A stretch of DNA of 64,000 nt from Blastomussa wellsi (lineage: Eukaryota; Cnidaria; Anthozoa; Scleractinia; Plerogyridae). A model generated the notes under the pieces. It saw nothing but the letters and a program-made list of their open reading frames with translations. It did no database searches and was not told where the DNA came from. Shown here piece by piece: positions 52,968 to 64,000 of the stretch. The number at the start of each line of letters is the position of its first letter. Positions within the stretch are counted from its first letter, which is position 1. Position numbers and translations under genes: made by a program. The DNA is taken from NCBI GenBank assembly GCA_947652115.1, contig OX393563.1, forward strand, positions 25,312,935 to 25,376,934. Direction: 5' to 3'.

Positions 52968-53522
52968 TACCCATGGGCACTAACAGTGCGCCTTTATTGG
53001 CTGATCTCTTTCTCCACACTTCGAGTATGACTTTATGCTAAAAACTATGAAACAAGACATGTCAAAGGCCGCAACATTCAGCAATACCTTTCGCTATATC
53101 GACGATTTATTCAGCGTCAACAATGCGAATTTTGGAAATTGTATCCACGAAATTTACCCGTCAGAACTGGAACTGAAAAACACTACCGTGGCTTCAAATG
53201 AAGTGTGTTATCTTGACATTAAGATCATTCAGGGAGACGACAACACACCTTGTCATATAAGTGTCTACGACAAGAGAGATGACTTCTCATTCTGGATTGT
53301 AAACTTTCCTCATGTGGACAGCAACATCCCAGCCAATCCGGCCTATGGTGTTTACATATCTCAATTGGTGCAATATGCTAGAATTTGCTCATCCAAATTG
53401 GACTTTATAGACAGGCTTCGTAGTCTTTCTTCACGTCTTCATCACCAAGGCTTCAACACTGCTACTCTTCTCAAATCGTTTAATACCACTGAGATAAAAA
53501 AAAAAATCTATCAAACTCTCGG

Positions 53523-53601
53523 CTATAAGCCGAGCCCCCTTGTTTGGACTTTTTTCGGTAGATCTAAGCCAAAATTTCTGAAAAAATAGCTCGGCTTATA
53601 G
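53523..53601. mobile_element. Small inverted-repeat insertion in the Penelope remnant
   Basis: CTATAAGCCGAGC at 53523-53535 and GCTCGGCTTATAG at 53589-53601 are perfect inverted copies bounding 79 bp that interrupt the C-terminal coding region of the Penelope remnant. No target duplication was seen. Confidence 0.55.
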
Positions 53602-53699
53602 GTAAATAACTACGGTAAATTCTTCAAGCGCAACGGTGAAATCATTCGCGTTAAATATGACATTACACTTAGGGAATTGAGATCAGTGGTTTGTGATTG

Positions 53700-55440
53700 A
53701 GAACCAACAACGTATCCTTTGCTTGTTTGTAATTGTTACGCCGTCTTTGTTACTCTAATTAATTTATACGCGCTACTTCCGGGTCCTTCATTTGGATTTG
53801 AAGGCGTGTGCACATATTTTCGTATGTGGTGCGCGTGTTTGGTTTATTTAGTTGACATGTATGCTTAGTTCACAATTTAACGGTTTAATTTATTTTTCGT
53901 TGTTTTCCTTATTACTTTTTCTTGTCAGTAACTGTGCTCACATCGTGGGTGGCTCCACCTGAAATGTTCTGCAATTGGTATAGGATTTGATGGAATCAAA
54001 ACCAGTTGTGGAATTACAAGCATTTTAGGGATCCTACTGATGAACGGTTATGGCAATTAGATATTTTTTACAGGAGCTAACATTGAGATTGTGGTCTGTC
54101 GCCTTTGAATTGTAAAGTATCGTAAAAAAATTTTCCCTCCCTCCCTCCCTTTGGCGACGGGGTTGGTCACATTATTTGTCATCTATTAAACAAGGGTCAC
54201 TCCTACGTCTTTTGGTGAAGTCTGCGCAGTGACTTCCCCTAATCTTGTTGAACTGACTGCCTTTGGATATCGCTTGCTAACCTATACTCTTGTCCGATCC
54301 AGCATGTGCTGTTTTGCATTTAGTAGCCCACATATTAAAATTTAATTTATAATTTATTTAATAAATATTAAGGAAAAGTGACATTTAAAGATTCTATCCA
54401 CCAGGATGCTTTGCGCTCCGTGCCTGAGGTTCTGTACAATAGGAAACCTCCATTGGTTGTGTTGAAGATCATTTCGCTCTTCAATGCTTTAGAAACCAAG
54501 TCATCTATCTGGATTTTTTGGCCCCTATCGCTTTAATGAAAAGATTTGATATCGTTCTTAACATCGAGGAGATTATTTGGCCATAAATTGTTCATCTGGC
54601 ATGTATTTGAGAAGCTAAACAACTGCCGTTTCCCGATGTGACTTTGTCCATGGCGACAGCAAAGAATTCTGTGGAAAGGAGAAAGGCTCTTTTCAAGAAA
54701 TACTTCAGAAAATCTGTCCAGGATCGGTGGAGGAACAAAGAAGATGCACCCGAATAAATGTTCTGGTTTGCTCTAGTAAGTGACACTGATTTTCCTTCGC
54801 ATTAATTTGTTGCTTTCAGAACAGATGAAATTAGGCTATTGCATTACATTTAGATTCTTCCAGTGTCAAGTTAACTTTGGTGTGATTGCTTGAACTTTAT
54901 TGCGATTATACTTGCTTTCTCTTCTACGATTGATTCCTGGTAAAGGACACCTTCTATTTCAAAAAGGAACGAACTGAAAACATTTGAGTATTCGTACATG
55001 ACCGGATAAAACTCTGTAGGGGATTCTAAACTCTGGTATGGAAATCGCCAACAGAAAAATACAGGATTCATTGCTTGTACATCTTTGCCTGTACAGAATT
55101 TTAACCGTAGTAAGTGCTTTGTACTCTGCATATCTGATTGAGAAAGCCAATAAAGGGAAATTTATCTTACCGAGTTGTTTTCAAATTGTTGCATGACACA
55201 TCGTTGCATGCACGGCAGGAGCTTGCAGTTGATTGTGACCTCAACACAACACGGTCATAATTTAAAATACGGTTTATCTGTATTTCTTAGCTACATGTAG
55301 ATGGTATGAAAAGAAAACATTTTATGCCATTTTGTACTGGTAGATTTTATTTTAGGACGCTAAATGCCCAAATCTGTTCAATTTTCAAACGCATTTTCTT
55401 CATCACAAAAACAAACGTGCGCAGTGCATCCTGGTAGACA
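53700..55440. other. Non-coding stretch, no supported gene
   Basis: No convincing frames or splice-linked exons. A CCCTCCCTCCCTCCC run is at 54136-54151 and an AATTTAATTTATAATTTATT run near 54340. Confidence 0.4.
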
Positions 55441-55448
55441 GAGAGTCT

Positions 55449-57160
55449 TTAAAGTAACTTGAAATGAAATGAAAGGTGACAAAAGGAATGATCATGTAGG
55501 TCAACGATGATGGTCTTCGGTGTTTCCACAGGTGACTTACGAGTCCAATTAATTTTTTTCTTGAAATATTGGTCACATTGTGGGCAACTGGTACCGGGCA
55601 GGCAGTGGTTGTTATTGGTGCTCTTTCCCACGCCTCCATTTCTTCTCCAGCTCTTGACATCTTCTAACTTCAAAGTGTTTCTCCAGAGAGGCCTGTCTCG
55701 TGCTTTCTCCTCCAAACAACTGATGTCGATGCTGCACATCTTAAGGTTCGCTTTCAGCACATCTTTGAAACACTTCTACTGCCCCCCTCTCAAACCAGTT
55801 CTGAGTAGAAGATCTGCTTAGCAAGATGTTGGTCAGGCATTTGTCCTACATGGCCGTTCCACCTGAGTTGATTCTTATGATGTTGACTTTGATGCTAGTT
55901 GTTTGATGCTTCTTGTTCTTCTGTCTTCCGAACTGATGTGGAGGACCTTTCGGAGACAGCGTTGATTGAACTTCTCGAAAGATTTTAGATTGTGACGATA
56001 AGGGGTACAGGTCTCAGATCCATAGAGGAGCGCTGAGATAACGACTGTCTTGCACATCAGGGCCTTTGCTTCTGTTAGAATATCACGGTCCTCAGAAACT
56101 CGTATTTGGAGTTTGCTAAAAGCATTCCCAGCGAACTTCAGGAGATATTGGATTTCAACCTGAATGTCAACATTTGCTGACAGAAGTTGTTTACGTTCTC
56201 CAATGGTGTTGCGCCACTGATATATCACTGTTACAAGTGTGGGGAGGTGTTTGGTAGAGGACCTGGGTTTTCTTGATGTTGATGTTCAGTCAGTCAGTGC
56301 ATGCCTGATGGAAGGCAGTCAAGATATGCTGCAGATAGTCTTCATTGAGTGCTACTTAATACAGTCTTATCATCAGCATATTATTTTGAGCTCCAAGATA
56401 CTGCACACGGTTGGTTGTCTTGGTCTTTCTTTTGAGGTTGAAGAGTTTGCCATCCATATAGTAGGAGATCTTGATGTTTCTGTGAGAATATCATGGTCCT
56501 CGGATACTCATATTCAGAGTTTGCTGAAAGCATTCCCCAGCAAACTTCAGACGATGTTTGATTTCAACCTGAAAGTCGACATTTGCTGACAGGTGTCTTC
56601 CAAGGTAATAGAAGTTGTTTATGTTCTCCAGTGGTGTTGTGTTGTGTTATCTTCAGCATATTGGTGGTCCAAAATGCTGCACACGGTTGTCTTCGTCTTA
56701 CTTTTGAGGTTGAAGAGTTTGCTGTCCATATGGAAGGAGATCTTGATGCCAGGTGGAAGGGTCATCACAGATTAACTCCAGGATAATCGCAATGAAGATG
56801 GTGAAAAGATGGGTGCCACTACACAGCCTTATTTTACTCCAGATGTAACTGTGAAATGCTCAGAGCTGTCCCTGTTGGACTGGACTCTAGACAGCAAGTC
56901 ATCGTGAAGTAGTTGGAGGATTTGAATGAAGTTGTCTGGGCATCCGTATCTGGTGAGTATGTCCCAGAGGAGCTCAAGATTAAGGCCATGTAGAGTGGTC
57001 GGTGTTGGTGACGGCGTTTTTCTTGCAGTTGGAAGAGGGGTGGAGAACATATCAGTGGTGCTTTACGATGGTCTGAAGCCGGCCTGCAACTCGGGAAGGA
57101 TCCTCTCTGACAGAGCTTTGAGATGGTTGTTCAAGATACAGTATGTGCTAGCATCTTAAC
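55449..57160 (-). pseudogene. LINE (non-LTR retrotransposon) remnant
   Basis: Reverse transcriptase pieces on the minus strand: 57050-56829 carries LLWDILTRYGCPDNFIQILQ and FTVTSGVK; 56228-55875 carries a C-terminal part (LLYGSETCTPYRHNLKSFEK, RCLRKVLHI); 55760-55449 carries CPQCDQYF with a following His, like the CCHC-type tail of such proteins. Frames are broken by stops and shifts. Within it, about 56075-56210 is repeated in diverged form at about 56480-56630, and about 56400-56475 at about 56665-56745, so part of the remnant is tandemly duplicated. The family within the LINEs is not assigned. Confidence 0.65.
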
Positions 57161-57889
57161 GGCTGTTGCCAACAGGGAGATCCCACGATAGTTTCCACAT
57201 TCAGATCGATCACTTTTGTGTTTGTTTGTTGGGGTTAAATGGATACATGTGAAGGTTGTGGAACATACACTAAAGCTGTAACTGCCTATTTCTAGAAGAT
57301 ATTTGATTACGAGGAAAGGCTGCTTGGAAGGCAATGACTTAAAAAAGTATTGCACTAAAAGTACTTTGTAATTCGTCATTGAATAAAAATAACATTCATT
57401 TGACAAGCTGTTCCGAGGCCCAAACCCTTACACTATCATATGCCATTCTTGGCAGAAAAGGTATCCCTCCATATAGACTAGTGTACTTTTGATAGGAAAA
57501 TGGTACCCCTTTCAAAAGGGCTACTTTTTTCTTGATTTTTAACTTGAATAAATCATGGGGTTTCGTTTTTCCGACAGACCAAAACAACTTTAAAAATGGC
57601 AAATGATTATAGAAGTATGATGACCGTAGGGCAAGTTAAAGGACAAACCTAAATAATTCTTTTGAAATGAACAAGAAAAACATTGTAGCTGATGGCTGAA
57701 ATTGAGAAACAAAGCATTCTTTATGCTCTTTTATTTAACTCTGGGTAATCACAAGTCAAGGAAATTTCTGCCATAAGTAAAACTCTCTGTTACCCTTAAT
57801 TGATCAGAGCTCACTAATTTTACAAAGATATTTAAAGAGAAAACAGGCTTTACAACATAAATTGGATAAATATAGATTGACTAATGCAT

Positions 57890-57993
57890 GGTTGCTTGGA
57901 AATATGAAATTTCTCTTTGAGTGTTCAGCTCGATATCTCACAAGAGATATCAAATTGAACACTTGAAGAGAAATTTCATACCTTCAAGCAACC
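57890..57993. repeat. 104-bp hairpin repeat
   Basis: GGTTGCTTGGAAATATGAAA with TTCTCTTTGAGTGTTCA (57890-57927) pairs almost fully with 57956-57993; the loop itself contains GATATCTC/GAGATATC. It directly precedes the L1-like remnant. Confidence 0.7.
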
Positions 57994-57994
57994 A

Positions 57995-58845
57995 GGGAGG
58001 GCTAGACATGCCAGATTTTCAAATAACCAATGAAGCACTTAAAGTTGTTTGGGTAGAACATTAAGTGACAGCAATGGAAGAGCAAGTTGGAGTGATATCC
58101 CTCTTTCTTATCTACAACCAGTCAGTGGTCTGTTTCTTCTGCAATGTAATTTTGACTTAAAGCTACTTAAAGTTGATATACCGATTGATTTCTGCAAAGA
58201 AGCTCTGTGTGCCTGGCAAAAAAGCTATTAATTAAATGGAATTGTTTAGAACAACCATCACATTAAGATAGAAGGATATTCCATTTATTATAAAAAAAAT
58301 GGCACAATGCCGGATTAACTAAAATTGAAGACTTTTTTCAAGGCAACAGACTCCTAACTTTTGAAGAATTCTACAGCAAGTTCACAATTAAAACAAACTT
58401 CTTAAACTACTACGGTCTATGTCATGCAGTCCCTCCAAAATGGATCAATACTCTCAAAGGAAAATGTTACTGAACCTTTGGAAAAAACGTTCTGAGAAGG
58501 ATAAGATATCTTTAGATAAACTCTCTTGTAAATCAGCAACTAAATTCTTTGTTCAGAGCAAATTCATTACGCCTACAGCTGAACGAAGGATGAAAGATTC
58601 AAGTCTAAAAGAACACACATTTATAACCTTCCGTTTAAGGTTACCAAAGACACTAGACACGCAATTTTCCAATTTAAAATAATTCATCAAATTCTACCCA
58701 CAAATTCGACACTTTATAGAGATTCAATCAAAGAACATGATAAATGCCATCTCTGTGGAGAAAGACAAATGTTAACCCATCTTTTTGTTACCTGTTCTGA
58801 AGCTCAGCTTTTTTGGTCCCTCTTTACTGCTTCGATAGAAATATA
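57995..58845 (+). pseudogene. L1-type LINE ORF2 C-terminal remnant
   Basis: Starts with GGLDMPDFQITNEALKVVW at 57995, followed by broken pieces: CKEALCAWQ near 58195, a frame with KIEDFFQGNRLLTFEEFY near 58325, FITFRLRLPKTLD near 58615, and the zinc-type tail CHLCGERQMLTHLFVTC at about 58743-58793. This order is that of the region after the reverse transcriptase in L1-like elements (zf-RVT type). It has several stops and frame changes. The remainder up to 59240 is non-coding. Confidence 0.6.
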
Positions 58846-59252
58846 TTACCGTATATAGATCAGATCAGTCTAACTGTCTTGACGTAAGCCTTCAGCTGTA
58901 TTTTTGTCAATTCATCATGATAGTAGCTGGTAGCTGATTAGCTAATCAATCTTGCCAATAGTAAGTTATCTCTTATGCAAATAACGTTAAACACATTTTG
59001 CTAGCACAAAAATTGAACTTACGTTTAGCCGTGGGACATAGAATGTCTTTTCCAGTGATCTGTTTTGAATTTTTCCCAAGCTTAAGTCAAGAAGAAGAGG
59101 CTGTTGAAAAAGAGTAAATGAATAATTGCTCTTTTCTGCCAGATGACAATCAAAGAAATAGTATCTCAAATATACAATGTAAATACAAGTTCTGCTTAGA
59201 CCAAAATTGAAGCCATCACAATTGCGGCAGTATCATACATGTACAGTACATG

Positions 59253-60455
59253 CAGGGTTCTTGCTAAATATTTTCATAGAAGGTAAATAACTGAAAATAG
59301 CAGGTAACTTTGTTACCTGCCCCTCCCGCCGGGGGTGTGGGGGCCGCGTAAGCCCCCACCGGGGTCCAGGGGCAGAGCCCCGGTGGGGGCCCAGAGGGCG
59401 AAGCCCCCGGGAGCAATTGAGTTTTCAGTGATTCAAAGTGTCTTTTGACATGTCTCGTGGCACCCTTTTTCTTGAGACAACAAATTATTGTTAAGTGTAA
59501 ATCATCATTTTTATTTATGACGTCACATGTAAATCAGTTACAGTAGACAGACTAGTCGAAGGCACAGCCGCGGGTGTGTTAGAAGTGATAGAAGAGGTAG
59601 TGGCAGTAGAAATAGTGAGCAATTCATTTGTAGATGAAGAACAAATAATTCAATGATGATACCTGCAAATTAAGTTGGCTTCACTAAACGTTAACGTGAT
59701 CATTCTTCGGTTTCTGACTTACAGTTCGTGTGACTGTGGCTCTCACAATAATAAATATTGTGCAACGTGTATCGTTTTTTTTTTTTATTCTCTTATGTAC
59801 TTTTCTTCAACAAGTTTAATATTAGGACCTGCTTTGAAATAGTACTAAGCTTTAACTGCAACAGAGAAAAGACAAGTGCGAAAAACTTAGAATTCAGAAG
59901 ACACTGCGCGGGCAAGCGAGTTCAAGTGTTAACTTGACGTTCGTATCGATCACTGTCTCGTGTCAGCAGCTGTTGAATTGATTTAATACTCAGCAAAAAC
60001 AAAGCAGGTTATGCCATTTAATTGATATTTACTCACCACCGCTTTTTGGACGCTTTGGTTGAAAACCAAATTCAAAGAGAGCTTTTCGCATGACTGGACG
60101 CCATTTTTGTAAACGTTTCTCAAGGGATTGTGGGGGGTTTCCTGGCCGCGAGAGGAATGGAAAGAAAACATGGCGGACGTCGTTTCGAGGGGGGAGACTA
60201 TATCACGGCGGCCGAAACAAGCTGGATTGCTTCAACAAATTATGCATTTTCAAAGCGGTAACATCTGCTAGATATCTTCACAGCACTGGTTGGAAGGGGA
60301 AAGCAACATTTTCCCATAAACGCGATGGGATTTCACCTTTGATCAGACGAACATTTATTGGATAATCTCGGTGAATATCTCAGTGAAACAGCCGGTAACA
60401 TTTACTTGAACAGCCGGTAAAAATAACCGGTTACCGGCTCTTAACAAGAACCCTG
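59253..60455. mobile_element. 1,203-bp non-autonomous hAT-type element
   Basis: It begins CAGGGTTCTTGCTAAA and ends TTAACAAGAACCCTG, and is flanked by the perfect 8-bp duplication AGTACATG (59245-59252 and 60456-60463). Both the CAGGG ends and the 8-bp duplication are hAT hallmarks. Near the left end, 59320-59420 is a GC-rich cassette of mirrored motifs (GTAAGCCCCCACCGGGG, CCCCGGTGGGGGC) that stands out from the AT-rich surroundings. A 91-codon frame at 60090-60365 has no recognisable domain and I do not call it a gene. No transposase is present. Confidence 0.88.
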
Positions 60456-60469
60456 AGTACATGTCTAAC

Positions 60470-62180
60470 CACAAGGCCACTTGTACCCCCCTGGGGTACT
60501 CCCATAGGATGGAATGATAGTCTGTTGCCAGTTCATTACCTTCCCACCCAACCCTTCTGTGTCAATGTTTTGTCATACTCAAGTATGTACAATTTTCTTT
60601 TTCCTACTTAAACTCCTGGTGCTGGTTGGATAACACTATCCACTGGGTAAATTGCTAACCAGTATACAGCATAGGTTTTCACCAACATTTAATTTTATAT
60701 ACTATAGATAGCGATTTATCCAGTGCATCGGTTAAGCATTATTTAAGCATTTACCTAACAAACATAATACTGTTTTGCTAATACAGGTTAAATATATTTT
60801 GCCAGCAGGAAAACTGTACTTACAGTGCACATATTGGCTTGGAGCAGATAATGTATTTTCCAATGATCCGTTTTGAGATCAATGTTTCCTTGCATAAGTG
60901 GCAGAAGCTGTTGAAAAAGGAAAAATGAATAAATTCCCTGTTTGCCTGTAGCAGTGTGTTTGACCTAACAGAAACTTGGACCTCGTAGACCACTCTATTT
61001 GAATATACATGTACCTTGCTAACCGAGAGTATCATTGTTATTTCTCCATTGCAAAGCATAATAAGTGACAAGTAGTAGAGGCGAATTTAATTGAGATGAT
61101 GGACTGCTTTTTTGAAATACACCAGTGTCAACTGAAGCCACCATGGATTAGCGTTTTATCAATTCGTTGTTTATAGTAGACGAACATCATTCAGTGGAAA
61201 CCTGGACTGGGCTGAGATAAGCTCGTTCGTCGCTTTCTAAAATTGTATTTTCAAAATGTTAATGGATTTCCCTGCAACTGGTGCTGCGATTTTGACGAAG
61301 TGTTTTGTATAACCTTAATCATAGCAGAAAATTTTCAGATCTAGTAAAGCTGGCCATGTTTATAAAGTTCTTGGTGTTCGGGTATAATATTTGTGGCCGC
61401 TTGCCAATTCTTGTTACTTTCCTCCCCATGAGGAATTCTTGCTGTCACTTTACCGGTAGAATAAATGATCACTTCTTTGACTTGAAGTGTCCCATGAGTT
61501 GGTAAATAGTCCATGCCCATGTTCAACTTCGAATTAACAGAATCTTTGTGCCTACTGTGGCTGCGAATTATAAAGACTTCCGAGAAGCGTTTTGTGAGAC
61601 GGGAGAATTTACTGCTACTCGGTGCCTTCCCGAGCAGTAGCTTGGAACATTAATGCTCTGCTTTGGTGGGATTTTGCAAGCAGCAGTCTCGCTACGGCAA
61701 TTCCTCGCTACCTATCGAACTCTGTATGTGTTGACTGTTCGTACAGAGTCCGTAAATTAAAATTTTGCGAGCATAAGGATTGCAAACACGCTCTGAAAAT
61801 AGCTTGTTGTTTTCCACAACTTCGACTCCAACCGGTCTACAAGTAGCAGCAAGGTTTTCTTTGTATGCATATTTTCATTTCGATGGCTTGGAAAGATTTT
61901 CTTAGGAGAAAACCGGGCTTCCCTGGTTGAGATTCAGTTCCAAATTTTAGTTTGAAATTATACCGCCAAACATCACTACAGTTTCGCCGGTTTGACAAGC
62001 TGATTCGCGTGACGAGTGAAGGAAATATAATTTCAGATCAGGCAAAATGTTATTGGTTAATTCTTGACAAGCTGTCAACCTATGAATGAACTCAAGCGTG
62101 AAAAATCAGTGGGCGTTTTTCAAAATAGTGGGGCTTGCGGGTAAGCGTTCCCTTGCCCCTTCACCCCAATTTATAAAATA
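60470..62180. other. Non-coding stretch, no supported gene
   Basis: Only scattered short frames. A small palindromic motif (TACTGCTCGG/CCGAGCAGTA) occurs at about 61613-61643. Confidence 0.4.
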
Positions 62181-62194
62181 ACATATCATAACAG

Positions 62195-62232
62195 CTCTTC
62201 GCTCGCTTGGGAACGCTTGCTACGCAGGCTAT
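62195..62232. repeat. Partial copy of the TAGCCTGCG foldback family
   Basis: CTCTTCGCTCGCTTGGGAAC, then GCTTGCTACGCAGGCTA, matches the right end of the 181-bp foldback at 23262-23442. Only one arm is present. Confidence 0.7.
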
Positions 62233-62436
62233 TACAACCTTTAAGTTGTGGTTTTCGGTGAAACAAGTGTCTGCGGTGATAACACTCTTTAGAACGGTTG
62301 GCGTCCGGTTGTTTTGCAAGTGAAGTGTTTTGTTTTACAATGCATCAGGGTTCATTATATCAGCTTACAATTTAACTCTGTGGTTTGCAATTACGGCCTT
62401 TTCCAGTTAATACTTTGTGATTAACCGTTTTGGCCA

Positions 62437-62569
62437 ATGATGCGTAGACTTCGTGAAATTCCATGCCGGATGTTAGCTCGTACAGCTGTACAGCCTCATG
62501 TTCTCGTTGCTTTGATTCAATGCGCGACAATGGCAACTAAGCTGCAAAAACTCGATACGGAAGAGCTAG
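62437..62569 (+). CDS. Candidate first coding exon of a host gene
   Basis: Two adjacent ATGs (62437 and 62440) open a frame with no stop through 62569, where GAGCTAG meets the consensus donor GTACGT. It encodes MMRRLREIPCRMLARTAVQP and continues to MATKLQKLDTEEL. The basic, serine-poor, acid-free first 30 residues look like a mitochondrial targeting peptide, and the internal Met before ATKLQ could start a cytosolic form. An in-frame TGA lies just upstream (62437 minus one codon), so this is a plausible true start. No second exon is identified in the remaining 1.4 kb, so the rest of the gene would lie beyond the window. The family is unknown. Confidence 0.4.
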
Positions 62570-63395
62570 GTACGTTTTAACAATCGTCTTCTCCACTGAA
62601 CTCTTTACGAGACAAGAAGGTCACATTTCCAGAAGAAACATGTATTCCGTGTTCCACAACTAGCACAGGGTCGTCCAAGGTAATCAGTCACCCAATGCAA
62701 GACGTACAGGATCCACTGAGGATCAGTGACAGAGTTTTTCAAAGTCAAGGGAGATATCAATACTCGACATGACCCACATACTTGGCATTTGGTTAGCAGC
62801 AAATAGAGTATAATAGTGTAGTACAATATACCGTTGGCGTTATGATGGTATGTTTAATATTAACGCACAATGTTATCAAAATATATCACAAGTCTTGCTG
62901 ACGTCAGCCTTCAGTTCATATTGTGGCCTCCATGTACGTGCGGTTTCAGTATTCAGGAAAAATCTGATGCGGTTTGGGTTTTTTTTGCGTATTTCTGTGC
63001 GGTTTTGCGGCTTTCAGACCCCCCTTACGCCCCCCTCCTAACCATAAAGCTACTGTACATTTCTTCCAACCAAAATCCTCATGGAGATCATATGTAGCTT
63101 ACCCAGAGTGATTTGCCGCTAAAGATTATTTTTTGCAACCCCAATTCGGGGGAATACGTCTTTAATTTTTAAGAAAAAAACTAAAGTAAACTGTGTACGT
63201 GTATGTATGGAATACTATGTACTTACCTCTCTGTTATCACTTGTGAACTTGTTGCATGGTCAGGCAAATTGTCTGGAAAACTGTTGGAATAGTGAAGTTT
63301 ACGAGTGATTTATTTTGTAGAGGACAAAATAATTGTAATAGCAAGTAATAGTACGATCAGAATAATGGTCAAGTTAACAAAATTGCAGACATCTC

Positions 63396-63807
63396 TTAAC
63401 CCTTTATCCCCTAAGGCAAATGGTCATTTCTCATAAGTCAAAAAAATATCCATGTATGATACACCATTAATTGAAAGGTGTTGGTTAGAGAATTTCATAA
63501 AACACAGTAACAAACAAAAGAAAGTGAGAGCTTTGAAAGAAATGAGTCAAAATTTTCAAAAGAGAAGGATTGTATTAAAAAAGTTTTCTATCACCATATA
63601 TATTAGGTATACCCCTTAAATATATCTTAATTTGCAGCTTTCAGTCCAATGGTTAGTTTCAGATATGTTGCATACTACAATTTTATCCTTTCAAAATGCA
63701 GATTTTTCATAGACAATTTTGATGCCAAAAATCAGATTAGTTGGACAAATATTGACCAAGTTATGACATTATGTGCCATATGGCACTCTCAGGGATCAAA
63801 GGGTTAA
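63396..63807. mobile_element. piggyBac-type MITE, about 400 bp
   Basis: TTAA at 63396-63399 is followed by CCCTTTATCCCCTAAGG; at the right, CTCAGGGATCAAAGGG is followed by TTAA at 63804-63807. TTAA target duplications with CCCTTT-like inverted ends are the piggyBac signature. The interior is AT-rich and non-coding, with TGGTCATT/TGCCATATGGC-type subterminal sequence. Confidence 0.75.
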
Positions 63808-64000
63808 GAGAAGGCTTTAGTTGGTACTGACGAAGACATGCCAAAACGAAAAATAATGAGGGGATACAGATGGACACTGAGGGCATTGCCTAGGGTAATT
63901 ATGTCGATTTCACTAAAGTTATTTGGACATTGGCTCTGGAACGGAAAACTATGTTTCCCTTGACATCAGCAAAATGCTTCCACGTTTTCGAAAGTTGTTT

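Larger units (their letters stand above)
52094..53698 (+). pseudogene. Penelope-like element reverse transcriptase remnant
   Basis: Reverse transcriptase of the Penelope type is recognisable in pieces. 52130-52378 ends LPQMYWIPKLHKTPYKA at an in-frame TGA. The same frame resumes (SSSCTTTKLSKLI) through 52508-52800 with WDFSTLYTSLPHAKL and INNIYVRF. A 159-bp MITE sits at 52809-52967, exactly at the IGIPMGTNSAPL motif. The last large piece at 53035-53500 holds RYIDDLFSVN (the YxDD box) and YLDIKII. A further short insertion at 53523-53601 separates a C-terminal piece (YGKFFKRNGEII) ending near 53698. No GIY-YIG endonuclease was identified. The copy is dead: a nonsense codon, frame changes and two insertions. 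Confidence 0.75.

Noticed and set aside
60090..60365. 91-codon frame inside the hAT-type element
   Set aside because: No transposase signature (no DDE or hAT dimerisation pattern) and low-complexity Arg/Gly/Lys composition; probably chance.
1..64000. CRISPR arrays, rRNA or tRNA genes
   Set aside because: No regularly spaced identical short repeats with unique spacers, no rRNA-like conserved blocks and no tRNA-like cloverleaf was noticed by eye. The tandem repeats present are satellite and minisatellite.

Overview
The window reads as animal nuclear DNA, most likely from an anthozoan such as a stony coral or sea anemone. The signs are intron-split gene pieces with GT-AG sites, a very high density of foldback repeats, a long satellite, and DIRS, Penelope and LINE retroelements next to Polinton-type elements. 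The organism is inferred from repeat style only; no diagnostic host gene was recognised. Apart from the mobile elements the window is gene-poor.

Layout. 1-2475: host sequence with a hairpin repeat, a degenerate minisatellite and a pogo-like end. 2476-9604: a strikingly AT-rich, decayed Polinton/adintovirus-type element (element 1). It carries an A32-type packaging ATPase, a zinc-binding segment and phospholipase A2-like protein, a chromodomain integrase, the N-terminal part of a B-family DNA polymerase, a possible late-transcription-factor-like protein, an AT-hook repeat protein and a C2H2 zinc-finger protein. Its probable right end is at 9604. 9605-13545: dispersed repeats. 13545-21435: a satellite array with two levels of higher-order repetition. 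21478-33623: a possible four-exon host gene for a 92-residue membrane protein, with a DIRS-like retrotransposon (27.2-30.0 kb) in its last intron. 31.2-38.9 kb: a cluster of five foldback elements, the largest about 1.9 kb.

39.5-49.4 kb holds a second, compositionally different Polinton-like element (element 2). It has packed, divergently arranged virion-type genes: a candidate double-jelly-roll capsid protein, a packaging ATPase, several membrane or coiled-coil proteins, and a protein-primed-type PolB broken by many frame changes. The rest is repeats: a Penelope-like element split by a 159-bp MITE, LINE and L1-like remnants, a 1,203-bp hAT-type element with a perfect 8-bp target duplication, a piggyBac-type MITE, and one candidate host first exon at 62.4 kb.

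Function. Elements 1 and 2 each carry parts of the same toolkit (polymerase, packaging ATPase, structural proteins; integrase only in element 1), but no single element is complete. In element 2 many breaks are single-base frame changes, several in A/T homopolymers, so real decay and assembly indel errors both remain possible.
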